Of a DNA stretch of 64,000 nt, positions 26,501 through 41,300 are shown piece by piece. Under the pieces are notes generated by a model. That model had not been told where the DNA came from. It saw nothing but the letters and a program-made list of their open reading frames with translations, and made no database searches. Origin of the DNA: Arbacia lixula (lineage: Eukaryota > Echinodermata > Echinoidea > Arbacioida > Arbaciidae); contig OZ022581.1 in NCBI GenBank assembly GCA_963669155.1, positions 17,255,027 through 17,319,026 of the forward strand. Reading direction: 5' to 3'. Made by a program: the position numbers and the translations under genes. Positions within the stretch are counted from its first letter, which is position 1, and the number at the start of each line of letters is the position of its first letter.

Positions 26501-29500
26501 TTGCCTGGTGATGCTTGGTTGGTTTGATGAAGTCTCTCTCCTTGACACACTCCGGAGGTTCACACGTAGGACACAGACACACTCAGCACATGTCTCCTCA
26601 CACCACCTCTCCCGCATCATATCCATAGCAACCACAGTTATTGATGTTGATGATGATGATGTTGTCGTCGATTGGGATGGCTTGTTTCTGATAGGGGAGC
26701 CTGTTATTAAAAAATGCTGCATCCCGAGATGTCTTGTGAGTTGTGACGTTTGAGATGGAGTGCAGGGCATTGTGGGAAGACAGATGCTGTGTGTGATGGA
26801 AAGATACAGGGCTGATTAAAACCAGACAATCGCCTGCCTATTCATCACCAGATGCTGTATTTCCCACTTGGTAGACCAATTCAAATTCCATCCCTATCTC
26901 TTGTTTCATTTTTACATCTTCACTGGTGCATAAGCATTGCAGAGAGAGGGAGAAGGAGAGAGATGGAGAAAAGAGTTTGCGTGTAATATGAAACTCTGTA
27001 TTCTATGCATGATGGTTCATTCATCACGAATGTACAGGACACTTTTTTGACTTAAAGAATATGAAGGCTCAAGATTCATTAACACATTACTGCTATCATA
27101 TTATATGTGCTAATTCCAACAGTAAACATTTGTCCATCTTTAATAGAAGACAATTCATACCATTTGATATTGAACAGACCTAAATAAAACCCAGAGCATT
27201 AGAGATATCTTTGCTTCATATGCATGCAGATGAAAGGTGCTGGCAAGATGTTATATATGTATATGTATGCAGATTGGAGTCATGATTGAGGGTGGAGAGG
27301 GGGGTGGAGAAGGGGGCGGTGGACGCACCTCCACTGCCATCATCTTAAGATGACAAACCATCATTCAACAAACAGTGGAATGCAAATCTGTTATGATGAT
27401 CTTGTAATCAAGAAAATTTTACATTCTCATCTATGTACAGATAAAAAAAATAATAACCCTGAAATGTATACCACCTCTAGGTCACACTTTTAGGGTAATT
27501 CTTTTACGACAGTGTATATCATGTCAAAGATTGAGATAAGACAACCAGATGAAATTTGATCCCGTCACAAGAGTCGTCAAATTGGCATTTGAACTTTGGA
27601 CCTGTGTAAAAGGAGCAGGAGTCTGGTGTGTGCGTGTATGTGTGTGTGTGCGGCAGAGTGAGCGCCTGAGGAGGTCATGTGACTGGATTGGCGGAGGCCT
27701 CCAGCGATGTTTGCTCTGGTTGCTGGGGATGTTGACTCGAAGGCAAGGGTGAGGATGAGATGCTGATAACACCGTGGTTTATCATCCTAGCCTAGACATG
27801 GATATATATCTCTTGTGTACCATACTCACTGTACCACTGCTTTGACTGTGAAAGCATTGCAGTGGCTGCTGGGAACTATTAGAAGAAATTAGTTCAATGC
27901 TACACATGTTATGGAATGCCATTCTCTATCAAAACAAACAAAAAACTTCCAGTTTTTTACTATACCGGTCTGCATTTGGTCTTGGAAGCAGAGGGATGTG
28001 GAAATCAGAGCTACAATCCACAATTGTTTTGTAAACCATAAATTTCCCAATTAATATACAGGGTTAAATGCAATGAACAGTTTGGAGATTTTGTGTTTAT
28101 ACATGGAGCTGATCCAATTGTGCCTCAGTTCTCTTCAAATGAAATGACAAAGAGAAAGAGAAAGATATAGGCCTACAGAAATAGTGTGTCCTTGTCAAAA
28201 AGGCTGTGTCAGAATACAGTGAGGTGATGCCAAAGAGTCTTATACCCCCTTTTACACTGGATGGTAGATTTAAATTTCAAACAGCTGATGGAATGGATCA
28301 AATCAGTCCACTACATCACTGTGAGATGATTGGCATTGTCATACTGTTTGCTTTACAATTTGACATCTGCAAATTTAATATGGAATTCATTGACACAGAA
28401 ATCAATATTAGGAAAACAAAGAATAATTCATCATGCTTTTGGCATGCATAATTACTTAGTGGAAACATAAGAAACAGGATTATTAAAAGCTATGGTCATT
28501 TTTGTATGGAATGATCTAACCGTAAGTTCTTTCCCTTTTTTTTTCCAAGGGGCTCCTCAAAAATATGAGTAAAGGGCCTGTCAGACTATGTGGATATTAC
28601 AAATAATTACAAGGAATTGATATGACAATAGTATTCCTACACTTACAAAGCGCCTCCAAATATTAAACCAAAATTCTGAAATCAGTGCTTGAGCCTTAGG
28701 CTTAGCACCTCTGAATATTACAAACGATTATACAATCTGTATGTGAGCCTTAGCCAAAAAGGAAAAGAAAGGAAGATAGAGAGATGGTGACAAGAAGGAT
28801 TACTCATGATATGAAATCAACTGTGTGTATGCAGGCTTCCTCTCATGCTGACCCTCCTTCCTTCCTTCCTACCAAAAACTGATGCTTTTCCTTGAAACTT
28901 GCAGCCCACGTCAAATAATGTGAAACCATTTGCTATAGAGCTACGTAAAAATAGCCAAGGAGGTTGATTTCTCTCTCATGAAAGTCCCCTCCATTCTTCC
29001 CATGTTGAGCAACAGCCGTCATTACACTTACTTTTGCAGGACTTTTTTTTTTGGTCAAAAACATGTTTTCCCCATCTTCTTGAAAATTATCTGGAGGTAT
29101 AGAGGGCTCCTCTGACACCATCCATCACACCGTTGCCTGCTGAACCAGAATTTCCTGTTATTTGAGGATAAAATTCACCCATACACTTTGCTCTTTAGTC
29201 CCGAGTTTGTTAAAGGTAAGAGGTAGAAGATGAGTAGTGAAGACCACTGGACTTTCATCAATGAAGTGCCATTCTGCAATGATCATGTGTCCTAGAACTT
29301 CAATTCAGGGATACTGGGAAGAAATCTCATAAATTATGAAATCGCTCAAATATGAAATTCAGACCCTGGTGACATGATGGCAATACAGTTCTATGAGTAC
29401 GGCCCATAATTATGAATGTGCTGAGTATACATGGGATCTCAAGGCAATTTAGCCCCCATAACGTAAAAAGAACCCCCATTAAATAGCAAAAGAGCCCTGT

Positions 29501-32500
29501 TCAACTTTTTATCATAAGGTACAATCTACAACATCTATAGTACTTTGTGCACTTCTTATATTTAAGAATCAAAACAAGACATGTTCCCTATTAAAGATGT
29601 TCTAAATGTTTCCAACTACACTGGAAGATATCCTAGTGGGTGTCCACACATTGCAATGACTCACGATCTCCTTTGTGCAGAGGATAATGAGGTTTGACTT
29701 CATGATTGTGTACATGGGAATTAACATAGACATATAGGGAACAGATTAGGGACAGTTTCAAGAAAACAGAAAGTCATTGAAACCTGATTTATGGTTCAAA
29801 GACTTCTTTAATGTAGTCGCAGGCAAGGAAACAAATCAATATTTATGTGTGAGCCTGTATTTAAAGCCTAATGGTGAGAAATAAAAAAGTATGTTTCATT
29901 TAGCCCTGGGAGGATTTTTTTTTTTTCAGGGGCTCTTTTGTTTTTTGCTGGGGATATTTTTGGTATAGCAGGGAAAAAACATCCTGACCCCCATGTGATG
30001 TTTGTCACATGTACCTAAGTGAAAGTGCTATAATTTATGCACATAATGTTTGTGGAAATGCCGGAAGATGAAATGGAAAAGGAGAAAAAAAAAGTAAGGG
30101 AAGTTTCCCCATGTCTGCCAGAGTGTCTACCAGCAGGAAACAATGCAGAGAGACAAAGGGGGAATTAAACTGTTTCTCAGGTATCAGATCCTGGACATAT
30201 GGTGCAACGTGGCGCGGTGTGAAGACCACAAGATGGAGGGAGCCCTGTGGTTAGGACTGAGTGTATGACTCAGACCATCCCTGCAAGCTACGGTCCATGA
30301 AGCCAACCCCCATCCAGCCCTACATGTATCCACATGAATCACCCACAACATTAGTGTACTCAAGGACCGTGAGGTGTCACCAAACTGATGAATCAATTTC
30401 AAACATTTCAAGAAGGATCGGTGCGTCCGTCCATCGGTCATAGCCCGCTTATCTAGAAACATCATCTGTGGTGATTTCTGACATCCACATGCAACGTGTA
30501 ATTGCGGAGGTGAATAAGTTTTATTTTGGGGTGGATGAATGATTTCTTTTTTGGGGGAAGGGTGGAGAAGTTTCTACATCATACTGTAAGCTATCCTATA
30601 GTATGTTCTTTTTATATTTAGCATAGTGATAAATCATGAATATATTGAATCATCAATCGGAGCTTATCAACGTACAAAGCATGGGACATGGTGATCTGTT
30701 CACCGCAATGAGACCCTACAGCTAATATTTTTATCACTTTGTAGCAAAATGCCAAACATGTCATTCGTTATCAATGTAGAGCAAAGCATGATGAATATTT
30801 GCATAGTTTAGTCAGGTCAAGAACAAAGTGGGAGTCTGTGTATGAAGTGCAAAGTCAAACTAATTGTATACTCATGAATTGATGAAGAAGTGTCCCTAAA
30901 ACATGCATTACCATTAGCTTTCTGTTCATTCGATACAAAATTTACTTCTTTTAATGATTTTAAGTGTCGCAGAATTAATCGATTGCACTACAGAAGATGA
31001 AAGTCGCATCGCATCATAGCAATTCTACTGTACAGAGCTTATCTGTGCATTCCATATGTGCAACAATTTGGCTAAAACTTCTTAACATAAGTTACAAACT
31101 TTTTACTTAACTTTGTATGAGAGGGCATCATAGAGGAACTCCACATTGCCAAAGTACATCATTGGATACCTAGCCTGCATTCCAGGCTTTTTGACACCAA
31201 AACTGTAAAATAAGAGTTGAGTGCTTACAAGACTAGTCAATTTTCACTTCTTCCCTTTTCTCAGTGTGTACAATAAGGTAGATAAAGAACAGAGACTTAT
31301 TAGTCTATTACTGCCAGACCTGTTTATCAAAGTGTTTGGACTAAAAAATGCTTCAAAGCCTGAAAGGCAGGCTAGATGGTAGCTTGCGAGCACTAGTCAG
31401 CTTCTAGCTCAGCCTGTGCACGTTCATGTAATAAGCCACTGCTGGGACATGATAACGAACTCTCAGCATCCTAATCCAGCCCTGCAGATGAATCATCGGC
31501 AGAGACCTCCTCTCCTTGCTATCTGCCCAATCTGAGAGGGAGGGAGAGGGATGAAGGGAGGGAGAGGCGTATAAAAAGGAAGAAAGAAAGGAGAGAGAAT
31601 GACATAGCCATAAAGAGAAGAAGGAAAACATGCAGATAAATATATAGAGAGAGAAAGAGAGAAAAGTTAGATGCTGAGAATTGGCAAAATTATGACATTT
31701 TCACTTATAGTCGTTAAGGATAATATTTGTTGATACAAATTTGAAATAGGTGTTGGAAAGAATTGCAAACCGTACTCTCTTTCTCTACAAGACAAACATT
31801 TGTCAGAGAGACCCATCTCAAAAAAAGAAAAAGAGATGAAGTGAGGAAGACAGAAACAAAGAGAGAGAAGGGAGAGGAATCATGAAAGAAATAATATTTT
31901 GATCACATTCATTTCTATCTTTGTAGATGGATGCATTTATACTGACCATGTTAATTTCTCATCCCCTTTGAGGCCATGAGTCAAGACAAACCTATAAATT
32001 CAAACCATCACTAATATATCTTCTACAAGGTCGCTAATCAAGTATGATGTAACTATGATAGTTTTTGTATGATCAAACAACAGGCAATGATGAAGATAAG
32101 CATAATGCATGTAAAGGTGGACTGCAAATAATTAGCTGTATATTGTAATGAGTCAAACAAAGTTTGTTTCTTATTCTCCTCTTTGTATGTTCTGCCCTTC
32201 CAAAGTTTCTTTTATTACTAACAAAATGTGTTGGTACAAAGAAGATGCACAACTCTGTAATCTTATTCAACAACTACTGCCCATCGAATAGGGGGGCAGA
32301 GTTGAGGTTGTCGATCTCTCTTTCTTTGGTGGAGTTCTACTTGGCTAATTGATGAGTGAGCTCACAGAATGAGGCTAGTAATTACAAGAGAGGGCCCCTC
32401 ACCAAGACCCTGGCTGGCAGGCTGTGGCCTGCACGTTATCCTCGTTGCTCCCGACGACCGAGCACCGAGCGAGGAGCAGGCATGACCCAGCCTCTTGTTG

Positions 32501-35326
32501 TCTGATGGCGAGGTATTAGGGCGCATGGGATGGATGCAGCCTCAACAGGATGTGCCAATTTACCCATGCCAATCTTTACATCCTCCCTGTTAGCACTAGC
32601 TCTCTCTCCAACGCTCCCCTCACCCTCTCCTGCCTCTCACTCCGAGAGCTCTCTATGCGCTGCCCTCGCCTGCCTGCCTGGGTTTGTCTGGCATAACAAC
32701 CTCCAGGAGTCTGGTCACATGATGTCGTCTCGGACTCTTGTGGCTCCGCAAGCAGGATGCAGTCAGTTTGAGAGGGGAAAATGGGTGCAGCAGAGCCTAC
32801 TGATGTCAGGTCTTGGTGGTGGCCATTTTGATCCATATTTGCCTGAAGCTCGCTTTCTCTCTCTATTCCCCCTCTCCTCTCTTCCCCCTCTGTATTTCCC
32901 CCCTCACTGTCTTTCCCTTTCTTCATCACTTTCTTTATCATTCTTTATCTTTCTCTATCTTTCTTTCTCTTTTTCCTTCTTCTGTCCTTCTGGCTTTCTC
33001 TTATTCCTCACTCTTTTGTTATCGTCTTTCTCTCTCCCTCTTTCTCTCACCCTCTCACCTTCTTTCTCTCTCTTTCCTACTCTCTTTTTTTCTTTATCAT
33101 CGTCCCTCTTTCCCCTCTTTCTTTCTTCTCTCACTCTATCTCTGTATTGCGCATCTATTGTCATTCTGTGTACTTTGTAGGGTACAATGAACCATTCAAT
33201 TTTGTTGAAATACTTCTTACATTAGGGCAGTGACTTGCAACTGAATTAACAAAAAAATGTTTCAACACAAGTGGAAAGTCATACATTTCAGTCAGGCAAT
33301 GATATCATATTCAGTAAAAGTTCTTGTGATCTATTTTGACACACATACAGAAGGGAGGTGGCAGGATTTGCTCAGGGATAATTTCAAGCCAGATTATTGA
33401 ATAGATGAAAACATTGAAACATGGAGTGCAGTATACCCTATGAGCAAATTCTAGTTTTCATTTAGGCTTTTCTCCGCAGTTCAGGGCTTCCATGTAGTCT
33501 TTTTCACTGCAATATGTATTGTTGTGATCTGTGAGTTCGTTGGACTGGGATGAACATGAGCCCTCCCAGCTCACTGTATCTTGAACAAGCGTCTCTTTAA
33601 CAAAATAGCTAAATGATACAGTCTACAAATGAAATAAAAGGAGTGTCGCTGAGTTGTTAATAAGTTGATATCTGCAGTCCACAGCGAGTAACCACCACTG
33701 CCTAATACACCTCCAGAACGCCCCATCCCAAAGAGATTTGTTACGTGGTTAAATTGGTTTATCACAGCAGTATCAGGTTACAAGGTTAACTTTTCTCATT
33801 GAAATTTTGGGGGAATGACAGGGAAGCAAAATATTGTCAATTTGCAATATTCATGAGATTATGTTATATTTCCATGTAATCGTCAATGCATTAGGGCTGG
33901 TTATTTTCTTATAAAATTTAGCTAATTATTTTAGTATAACTTTGTATTGTTTATAGCTGTGTTTTCTATCATTAATGTGTCATAAATATTAGATTATTTA
34001 ACAGGAAAAGACGCTGTTTTAATAATGGTAGTTATGATATTGGGAGTTGTGATACAATTCGTAGAGTGAACCAATAGCAATGGTTCTCGTCAGTTTTTCT
34101 TATCACTGTTTTAGTACAAAGTACACAGATGAAGTCATATTACGCAGCTATTCCTACGGGAGCAAGTACACTTGAAGGATAACCTTCGAGGGCTCAACAA
34201 TATTTTTAAATAAATTGCCATTTTTTTCCAACATAGAAACAATTCTCTGACCCTGCCAAGATTTGCCCTGAAATGAAGGCCAGCTTTAGGCTAATTTTAG
34301 AGAATCTTATTCAATTCTTGGCCGTGGATTTATGCACTAGGGGATGGGTAAGTCTGATAGAATGACTTGGTTCAGATGTTCTTGTAATGAAATTAAATGA
34401 TATTTACATTGATTCATTATGGGTAACCAGTAGCCACACACAAACTGAATCTTAAATTCAGGATGTTTATGTATACAAGCTACCTGTTCTCTATCAGTTC
34501 TTAACTTAATGGGAAAATGACCAAATCAATACAATTACACATGCAAATGCAATATTATGTTTCTTGTTGATTTGATATGAACCCAAACATAACAGAACAT
34601 GACTTCAATTTCCCTCTTCTCTTAAAAGAGACATTATATTGTGAAATATAACTTTCTTGAATCTCTTTCCTGTTTCCTTTCTTTTTTAGATAATTTGTGG
34701 TGCATAACTTGTGTGATCTTCCATAAGAATACATAGAGATGCATGCTTAGTTTCTAAAAGAATGCCGGGGGGGGGGGGGGGGGGAAGGTTATGGTAATCA
34801 GGGAAACAATGCATAATAAAATATACAAGCACTTAGAGATGACTGAAACAGCTTGTGTGGTATTTGCATTGACGGTGATGGAAGATTGTAAATAGAAGTG
34901 AATGCTATGCATGCCAAGCAGTTATCCATAATCACTGTAAACTATTCTTAGCATTTATAGCGTTAGCTGATGATGTAACGTGCCAAGTCATAAAGTTGAA
35001 TGGAGTACTTGACCAATAGAGCTCCCCACTGCCTCCCTGTATTAATATCATATTGTGTTGCAGAAAATCATAACACTTAAGTCACTGCCAAGATCTGCAG
35101 AATGAAGACTGAATTACGTTATTAGAATCATGAAGGAAGGCTTTTGCTCTTGACATTTGTGGGGTTTGGCCCACAGCTCTCTTGTTTCACCAGAGACTCG
35201 TACATTTTGCACTTTGAGTGTTTTGTGTGCGAAAAAATGAGAAATTGACACACATCCTGTATATGTTACAAATCCAGGGTGTGTTTGTAATGCAATATTC
35301 GTCTTTCTATCTCTCTCCCCCTGACC

Positions 35327-35362
<36 letters not shown>

Positions 35363-38300
35363 TTCATTCTGTATCTGACTCTCTTCCCCCTTCTTTCTCT
35401 CCTACCCCCTTTTACCCCCCTCCCTTTCTCTCATTTTCTTATTTTTTCTCCCTTTCTCTCTTTCCTGGCACCCTCTCTCTCTCTCTCTCACTCTCTCTCT
35501 CTCTCCCTCTGTGTCTCTCCCTATCACTTCTTTTTCTCTCTGTACCTCTCCCTCTCCCCCCCCCCCTCTCTCTCTCTCCCTCCCTCTCCCCCTCTCTCTA
35601 CCTGCATCTCTCTGTCAGCCTCCATATGTCACTGTGTATTTCTTTGCATCACTGCATGTTACACTTTGTTCATTTCTCTTTTGGGCTTTCTCGAGCTACA
35701 GTCACACTCAGTCCTGAAAGTCCTCTCTCCTGGGAAGCCTGAAAATACCCACTCAAATACAAGAACCTTTAGAGGAACCTTTTCCCCTCTCTGCCCCTCT
35801 CCATCTCCTGTCCAGGAACAAAAACATCACATAGCTGGGTTGTTGTCATGGTAACAGTGGGGTAATGGCATCAGGGTATAATAAGACTAGCTTATATTCT
35901 GAGACAGTCCTGAATTTACAAATTACCCATTCTCTGCCCTTCCACTCCTGCTTTTGTGGCATTTCTACAAAAGTTTGAACTAAGCAAGCTTTTTGTCTCA
36001 AGAGTTTGAAAGATACTAGATATGTGTAATTCTTGCCATCAGTTTGCAACAATTTAACATGTCAGTGATCTTACGGTATGTTATGAATAACATTCAGAGA
36101 GAGAAATGTGAAAACAAAAAAATGGAGAGAGAGCGAACAATCAGGAGAATGTGGGTGAGATTGAGAGAGAGAGAGAGAGAGAGGATTAGAATGAGAAAAT
36201 ATATACTTTCCTTTAGAAATGTGATTGTAACCTGTGTCTCTTGACCTATTCCAACAGGTGATGAAACAAGGGAAGAGATCAGTTCCATTGATAGTAATGG
36301 AAAGTTGCATTGTGTCGACCCATCATGTGAATTAATTCAAGTAAATTACCAAATTGAGGTTTAATAGCAAGAATGTTGGTTCACTATTCTTAAGAGCGAT
36401 GCTTTTACCCAATTATGAATGCTTCCTGGCTTGAGTCCAGCAAACTATGAAAAATAATTTTTTCCTTAAGTGTATGAAAAGTGCAGATTTGATGTTGAGA
36501 GTTATATGGACATAAGGGTGAACTGGACAGCATGTAATGAGGTGTAGAAGGAGAGAACTGAGAAGGAAGAGGAGCTGTATTAAAGGTGGCTTTGAAGAAG
36601 CCTGTGTTGGATAGTGTGGGTGCTCTATGCAGTGAGACTGTAAACTGAGCTACGTACGAGTCCATCCAACACTATACTACATGTACATCCACACCATAGG
36701 CAGTGTGTGTCATGTGATACCCAGTTTTGAATAACCGTTCTTCCCTTAGACATGGAGCTCGTCATTAATATCAATGCTGTGAAATCCCCAAACCCGATCG
36801 CTGGCTTTATTCACTGATTTGGTGCTCCCTGATTCAGTTGCAGTGTATGCACACATCACCCTTTCAGTACTTTTTCTGATGACTTTTGGCATTTAACCAA
36901 CTTTTAATTGCAGGCAAGAAACATATATGTGTATACTCACTGTCGGTTGTGTGTGTGTTTTGTTGATTATTTGAATCAAGGCATCCCTGTACATAGATTT
37001 GTTGCAATGTTGGTATGCTGATGATGAGTGGATTTCAGTCTGTAATAAAAGGTTCAGAGCATTGTTGCAAACTTGTCTTATTCCCCCTGTGTCTTGAAGG
37101 CTTGCATCCGCCCCCTCCCCTCTCTCATGCTTTTTACCCCCTCAATGTATTGCTAGTGGTAATGTGATACACGATATGCTGTAGTGATGATAGTGAATCA
37201 TATTTGGGCAGGGCAACAAAGTCCTCAATATTCTTCTTCACGAAATCTTTCAATGGCCAATTATTTTCATATTAATGAATATGCCATAATTATGTGTATA
37301 CATGTATTACCCTTTGGAAGATGCAAAGAAGGCCTAGTGAATATCCTGGAATATAAAGTTGTTCACTAGTTATATAAAAGATTGAAATTCACTATGATTT
37401 AATCATCCCCACACTTCTTGTTTTTATCTTTTCATCCAGAATTCAATGAAGCGGCGACGCCCCTTTGAGTGTCCGGAGTCGCTGACCTGCCAGGTATGCA
37501 ACATTGACTTCCCGACGGCCCATGAGCTAACCATCCACGTGCGCACCCACAACGCGGGCAGCTCCCTCTCCTGCACCATGTGTGGCAAGACGCTGAGCTC
37601 CACCAGCTCCTTGGACAGACACATGCTGATCCACTCTGGGGAGCGCCCCTTCACCTGCCCGCTATGCTCCATGTCCTTCACCACCAACGGCAACATGCAC
37701 CGCCACCTCCGCACTCATGAGAAGGGGGGCGAGCTCCCACCCCCGGACTACGTGGTCAAGCACGACTACGCCAAACCCCGCAAGCGGGTGCCCTCCAGGC
37801 GGCTGATAGAGAACATGGACTCAGAAGGAGGCTCTCCGAAGGTTGAAGGGAAGAAGAAGTCGCACAGTGAGAAGAAGAGGTTACATACTGAGAAGAAAGC
37901 GTTGAATCTGATCAAGCGTGAGAGGGATGTTTTGAGTCAGGAGATATCGGATCAGCCAATGGACTTGTCTGCAGGGGACTTGCGTCCACCTCAGAATGTA
38001 AGCAGCACCAATGCTGTTGATGACAAGAAAGCTGAGGAAGAACTCTCCTGTCCTATTTGCAGTAAGACGTTCTTGTGCCGCTACGGACTCCAAACCCACA
38101 TTGAGCAGCACCCCAACAAAGTACTTGAGTGCATGATCTGCAACACCGTGTTTCGTAGTCAAAAGGCTCTCAGGATGCATGTCCACATGGCCCATCGTAA
38201 GAACAACCCGTTATGGCCAAAGGAATCAAACGGTGTGACATCAGGAGAGAAGGACTATTATTCTATGACTGAACTAAGCTTTACTGAGTTTTCATCTCCA

Positions 38301-41300
38301 AAGTTCCCACTTATTGCTCAGGTGTGGTGTGAAAAGAACTCTCCACGTGGAAGCAGTGAAGACATTCTGTTTGATTGTGATGAGTGTAATAAGACTTTTC
38401 CATGTCAAAGTGCCTTAAACCTTCACCATGAAAAATCACATTCCAGTATGGAAGAACCAGAAATGGATCTTTGCAGTGACAGCATTGAGGCTCCAGTCTC
38501 AAATGAGGAGATGGTTTCACGTGACGAGTTCCTTGCAGCTTTGAACCTGAAACCAAGATCTCCACCACCATCCCCACAGAAATCATCACCACGGAAGTCA
38601 CCAATTAAAGAGGACGATAAGCCCATACTTGACAAGAAGGCTGCTCCTATTCTGAACAGCATGCTCAACAAGCCCTCCTTGGCCTCACCTGAGAAAGCAA
38701 AGACCTCTCTCCTGCAACAGCACCTCCAGGCTTCTCCTCTCCTGGCCATGAAGCACTTCTCCAACCCTCTGGGCGCTCCGCTCCACGTAGCACAGAAGAA
38801 GTCTGTGCCTATGAGACATTCCCCAGTGAAAGGAGTGACAGCCGGTAGTGTCCCCACCGGCCAGCCAGAAGAAGCTGCCATGGAATGTGAACCCAGTGCC
38901 AAGAGTGACCTTGAACCACGGTCTGGAGACGTTGCTATGGAGATGCACACACCCAGTGAGTTTGCCAGCCAGAGCAATAGAACTGCAGACACGCCAGAGG
39001 AAGAAGTTGAGGATGACGTTGAAGGTGAGGGAAACCTCGTCATTGCTTTAGAGTCTGTGGATGAAGAACCATGTGATTTGTCATCGGCCAACAAGAAGAG
39101 AGGTACCCATGTCTGCAAGTATTGCAAGAAAGTTTTCCCCTTCTCAAGCACCTTGAAGGTCCACACAAGAAGCCATATGGGTCTCATGCCATATAAGTGC
39201 ATGCTCTGCGATTACGCCAGTGCAGACAAGAGCACGCTGGTCAGACACATGCGCACACACAGTGGAGAGCGTCCCTATGCTTGCAAAGTGTGCGACTTTG
39301 CCTTTACGACGAAAGCGAACTGCGAGCGCCACGTGCGTAAACGTCACAATAAGACGACCAAGGAGGAAGCTGAAGAGGTGATCCTTCACAATCCAGCACC
39401 CAAGCATGACAATGAGAGCAAGTACAGCTCGCCCTGTACCTTCTGCAAGATCTGTAACCGGGACTTCAAGTTTTTCAGGGACCTTCAGAACCATCTTCGC
39501 GTTCATGAGAAGACACCCCAGAAACCATTCACCTGCACAAAGTGTCAAGTAGGTTTCAGCAGTCTCAGCAACTGCGCTCGCCATATCTTAAGACGTCACG
39601 AGGAGGTGACTGCTGATGATGTAGAGTCATTCATCACTGTGTATCAACATGAAGATGATAAGAATTTGCCTATCATTAAAGTCCCCTGCTATGTCAAAGA
39701 AGAGCCCAGCAATGAATCTCCTGTCTTGGATGATGAGGGAGTGCAGGTTGAACCATTAGATTTCAGTGTCAAGAAGGAAACAGATGGCTGTGCTCCTGCC
39801 AAAAAGCGGAGAACTTCCATATTTACTGAAGACACTCCCATCGATCTGTCTATGCCCAAGTCACAAGTGGCAGCAAACTTGACAGTTAAAAGAATGAATC
39901 TGCTTGGCAGAACCCGCTTCAAAGAGGTCTACCATAAATTTTACAGCGAGACAATGGATGCTCTTGTTTGTCCTCACTGTGCCACAGCTTTTCAGCGTGG
40001 AAGTCATTTAAAGAGTCACATCCGAACCCATACTGCAGAACGCCCACACCGCTGTCACCTCTGTGCAGCTGCTTTCACTATGAAAGCAAACCTGGAGGCT
40101 CACATCATGCGTCGCCACAACAACGCTGACCAATCTGCTGCCCAACAGTCCTTCATTCCAAAGAGTGCCACACCAATGCAGTTCAAGCTCATGGCCAAGA
40201 CTTCATCCAACCTCCGCTTTACTGCTACTGCTCGAGCATCAAAGACTGCTGTTCCTCTCATCTCACCTAATACTCCTGTTGGGGCATCGCAGCAGATCAA
40301 GCTAGGCCCATCACCACACAACAGTGTTGGCTCAGATTCAAGTGGAGAGCTTGCTAGTGTCAGCAAGATGCTGGCTGCAACTGATTCAAACCAATTCAAG
40401 ATCTTCCTCTCGCCTCAGGAATCCCGCTCACCAATCACAGTGTCAGAGATTTTCCAGTCTTCGGACGATGATGACAAAGACGATGGGAATCACGAAATCA
40501 TGGCTAACATCAGTGGAGAGCCCCCAGAGATGAGGATGGAGTTTGAGGAGAACGGGACTGACGGAGAAGTGAGCGACTATGTTGATCAGGCTGGTAGTGC
40601 AGATAACACCATGGACCTCAGCGTAGTGAAGAAGGAAGGTGATGATACAGAGCATGCCATGCTTGATGATGATTTGGGTGGTGAACTGCAGATTGTGGAA
40701 GACGAGAAAGTGAACAACGAAGGGGAAGACGCTAAGCCAGAGGAAGATGACAAGAAGAAGAAGGGTACGAAGTTTGAGAGCAAGCAGTGTTGTCCATACT
40801 GTGGTCGCCGCTTCCCCTGGATCAGTTCCCTCCGTCGCCACATCCTGACCCACACCGGGCTGAAGCCCTACCAGTGTCCTCAATGCGGGGCCAACTTCTC
40901 TACCAAGTCCAACTGTGAGAGGCACATAGTGAGGAGGCATGGTGGAGCGAGACCTGGGAGTCTTGGAGGATCAGTTCCTGGTGGCCAGGACCATCCTTTT
41001 ATGTGTCCAGAGTGCAAGGAGTTCAAGTGCACTACTCGCACGCAGCTGCAGAACCACTACGAACAGCGCCATCCACATATAGACTTTACAGGCTTATACC
41101 CCGAGGCGAAGAAAGTGGCATCGACTGGTACTGGTGAGATTCTGAAGAAAGGGACGGATGTGAAAGTCAGCTCAGATACTCCATTGTGTTTGACGGTTGA
41201 TAGTAAAGCTGGTGTGACAAACAACGGGGAAAGCTCTCAAGACATTCCAACAGACCTGTCTACCTCAAATTCAAAGTCTGAGAAGAAAACTGCGCACACT

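Larger units (their letters stand above)
18112..37439 (+). other. 19.3-kb intron of RREB1
   Basis: Runs from GTATGC at 18112 to the acceptor TTTTCATCCAG at 37439. No exon with a recognisable domain was found inside; long frames are translations of CT repeats. Contents include CT-rich tracts (22087-22136, 23358-23529, 26101-26460, 32858-33145, 35311-35620), GA tracts (25557-25722, 36161-36183), a G18 run (about 34768-34785), CA-rich DNA (about 18945-19015), a TTAA element (23577-23661) and dispersed GAGCCC units. A GC-richer patch at about 32390-32760 is unexplained. Confidence 0.65.

Noticed and set aside
32530..32860. Frame starting MDAASTGCANLP before a CT tract
   Set aside because: Only a chance open stretch in a GC-richer patch running into CT repeats; no splice or domain support.
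38423..39202. 259-codon minus-strand frame opposite the RREB1 finger exon
   Set aside because: Shadow of the coding strand; Ser-rich and without domain.
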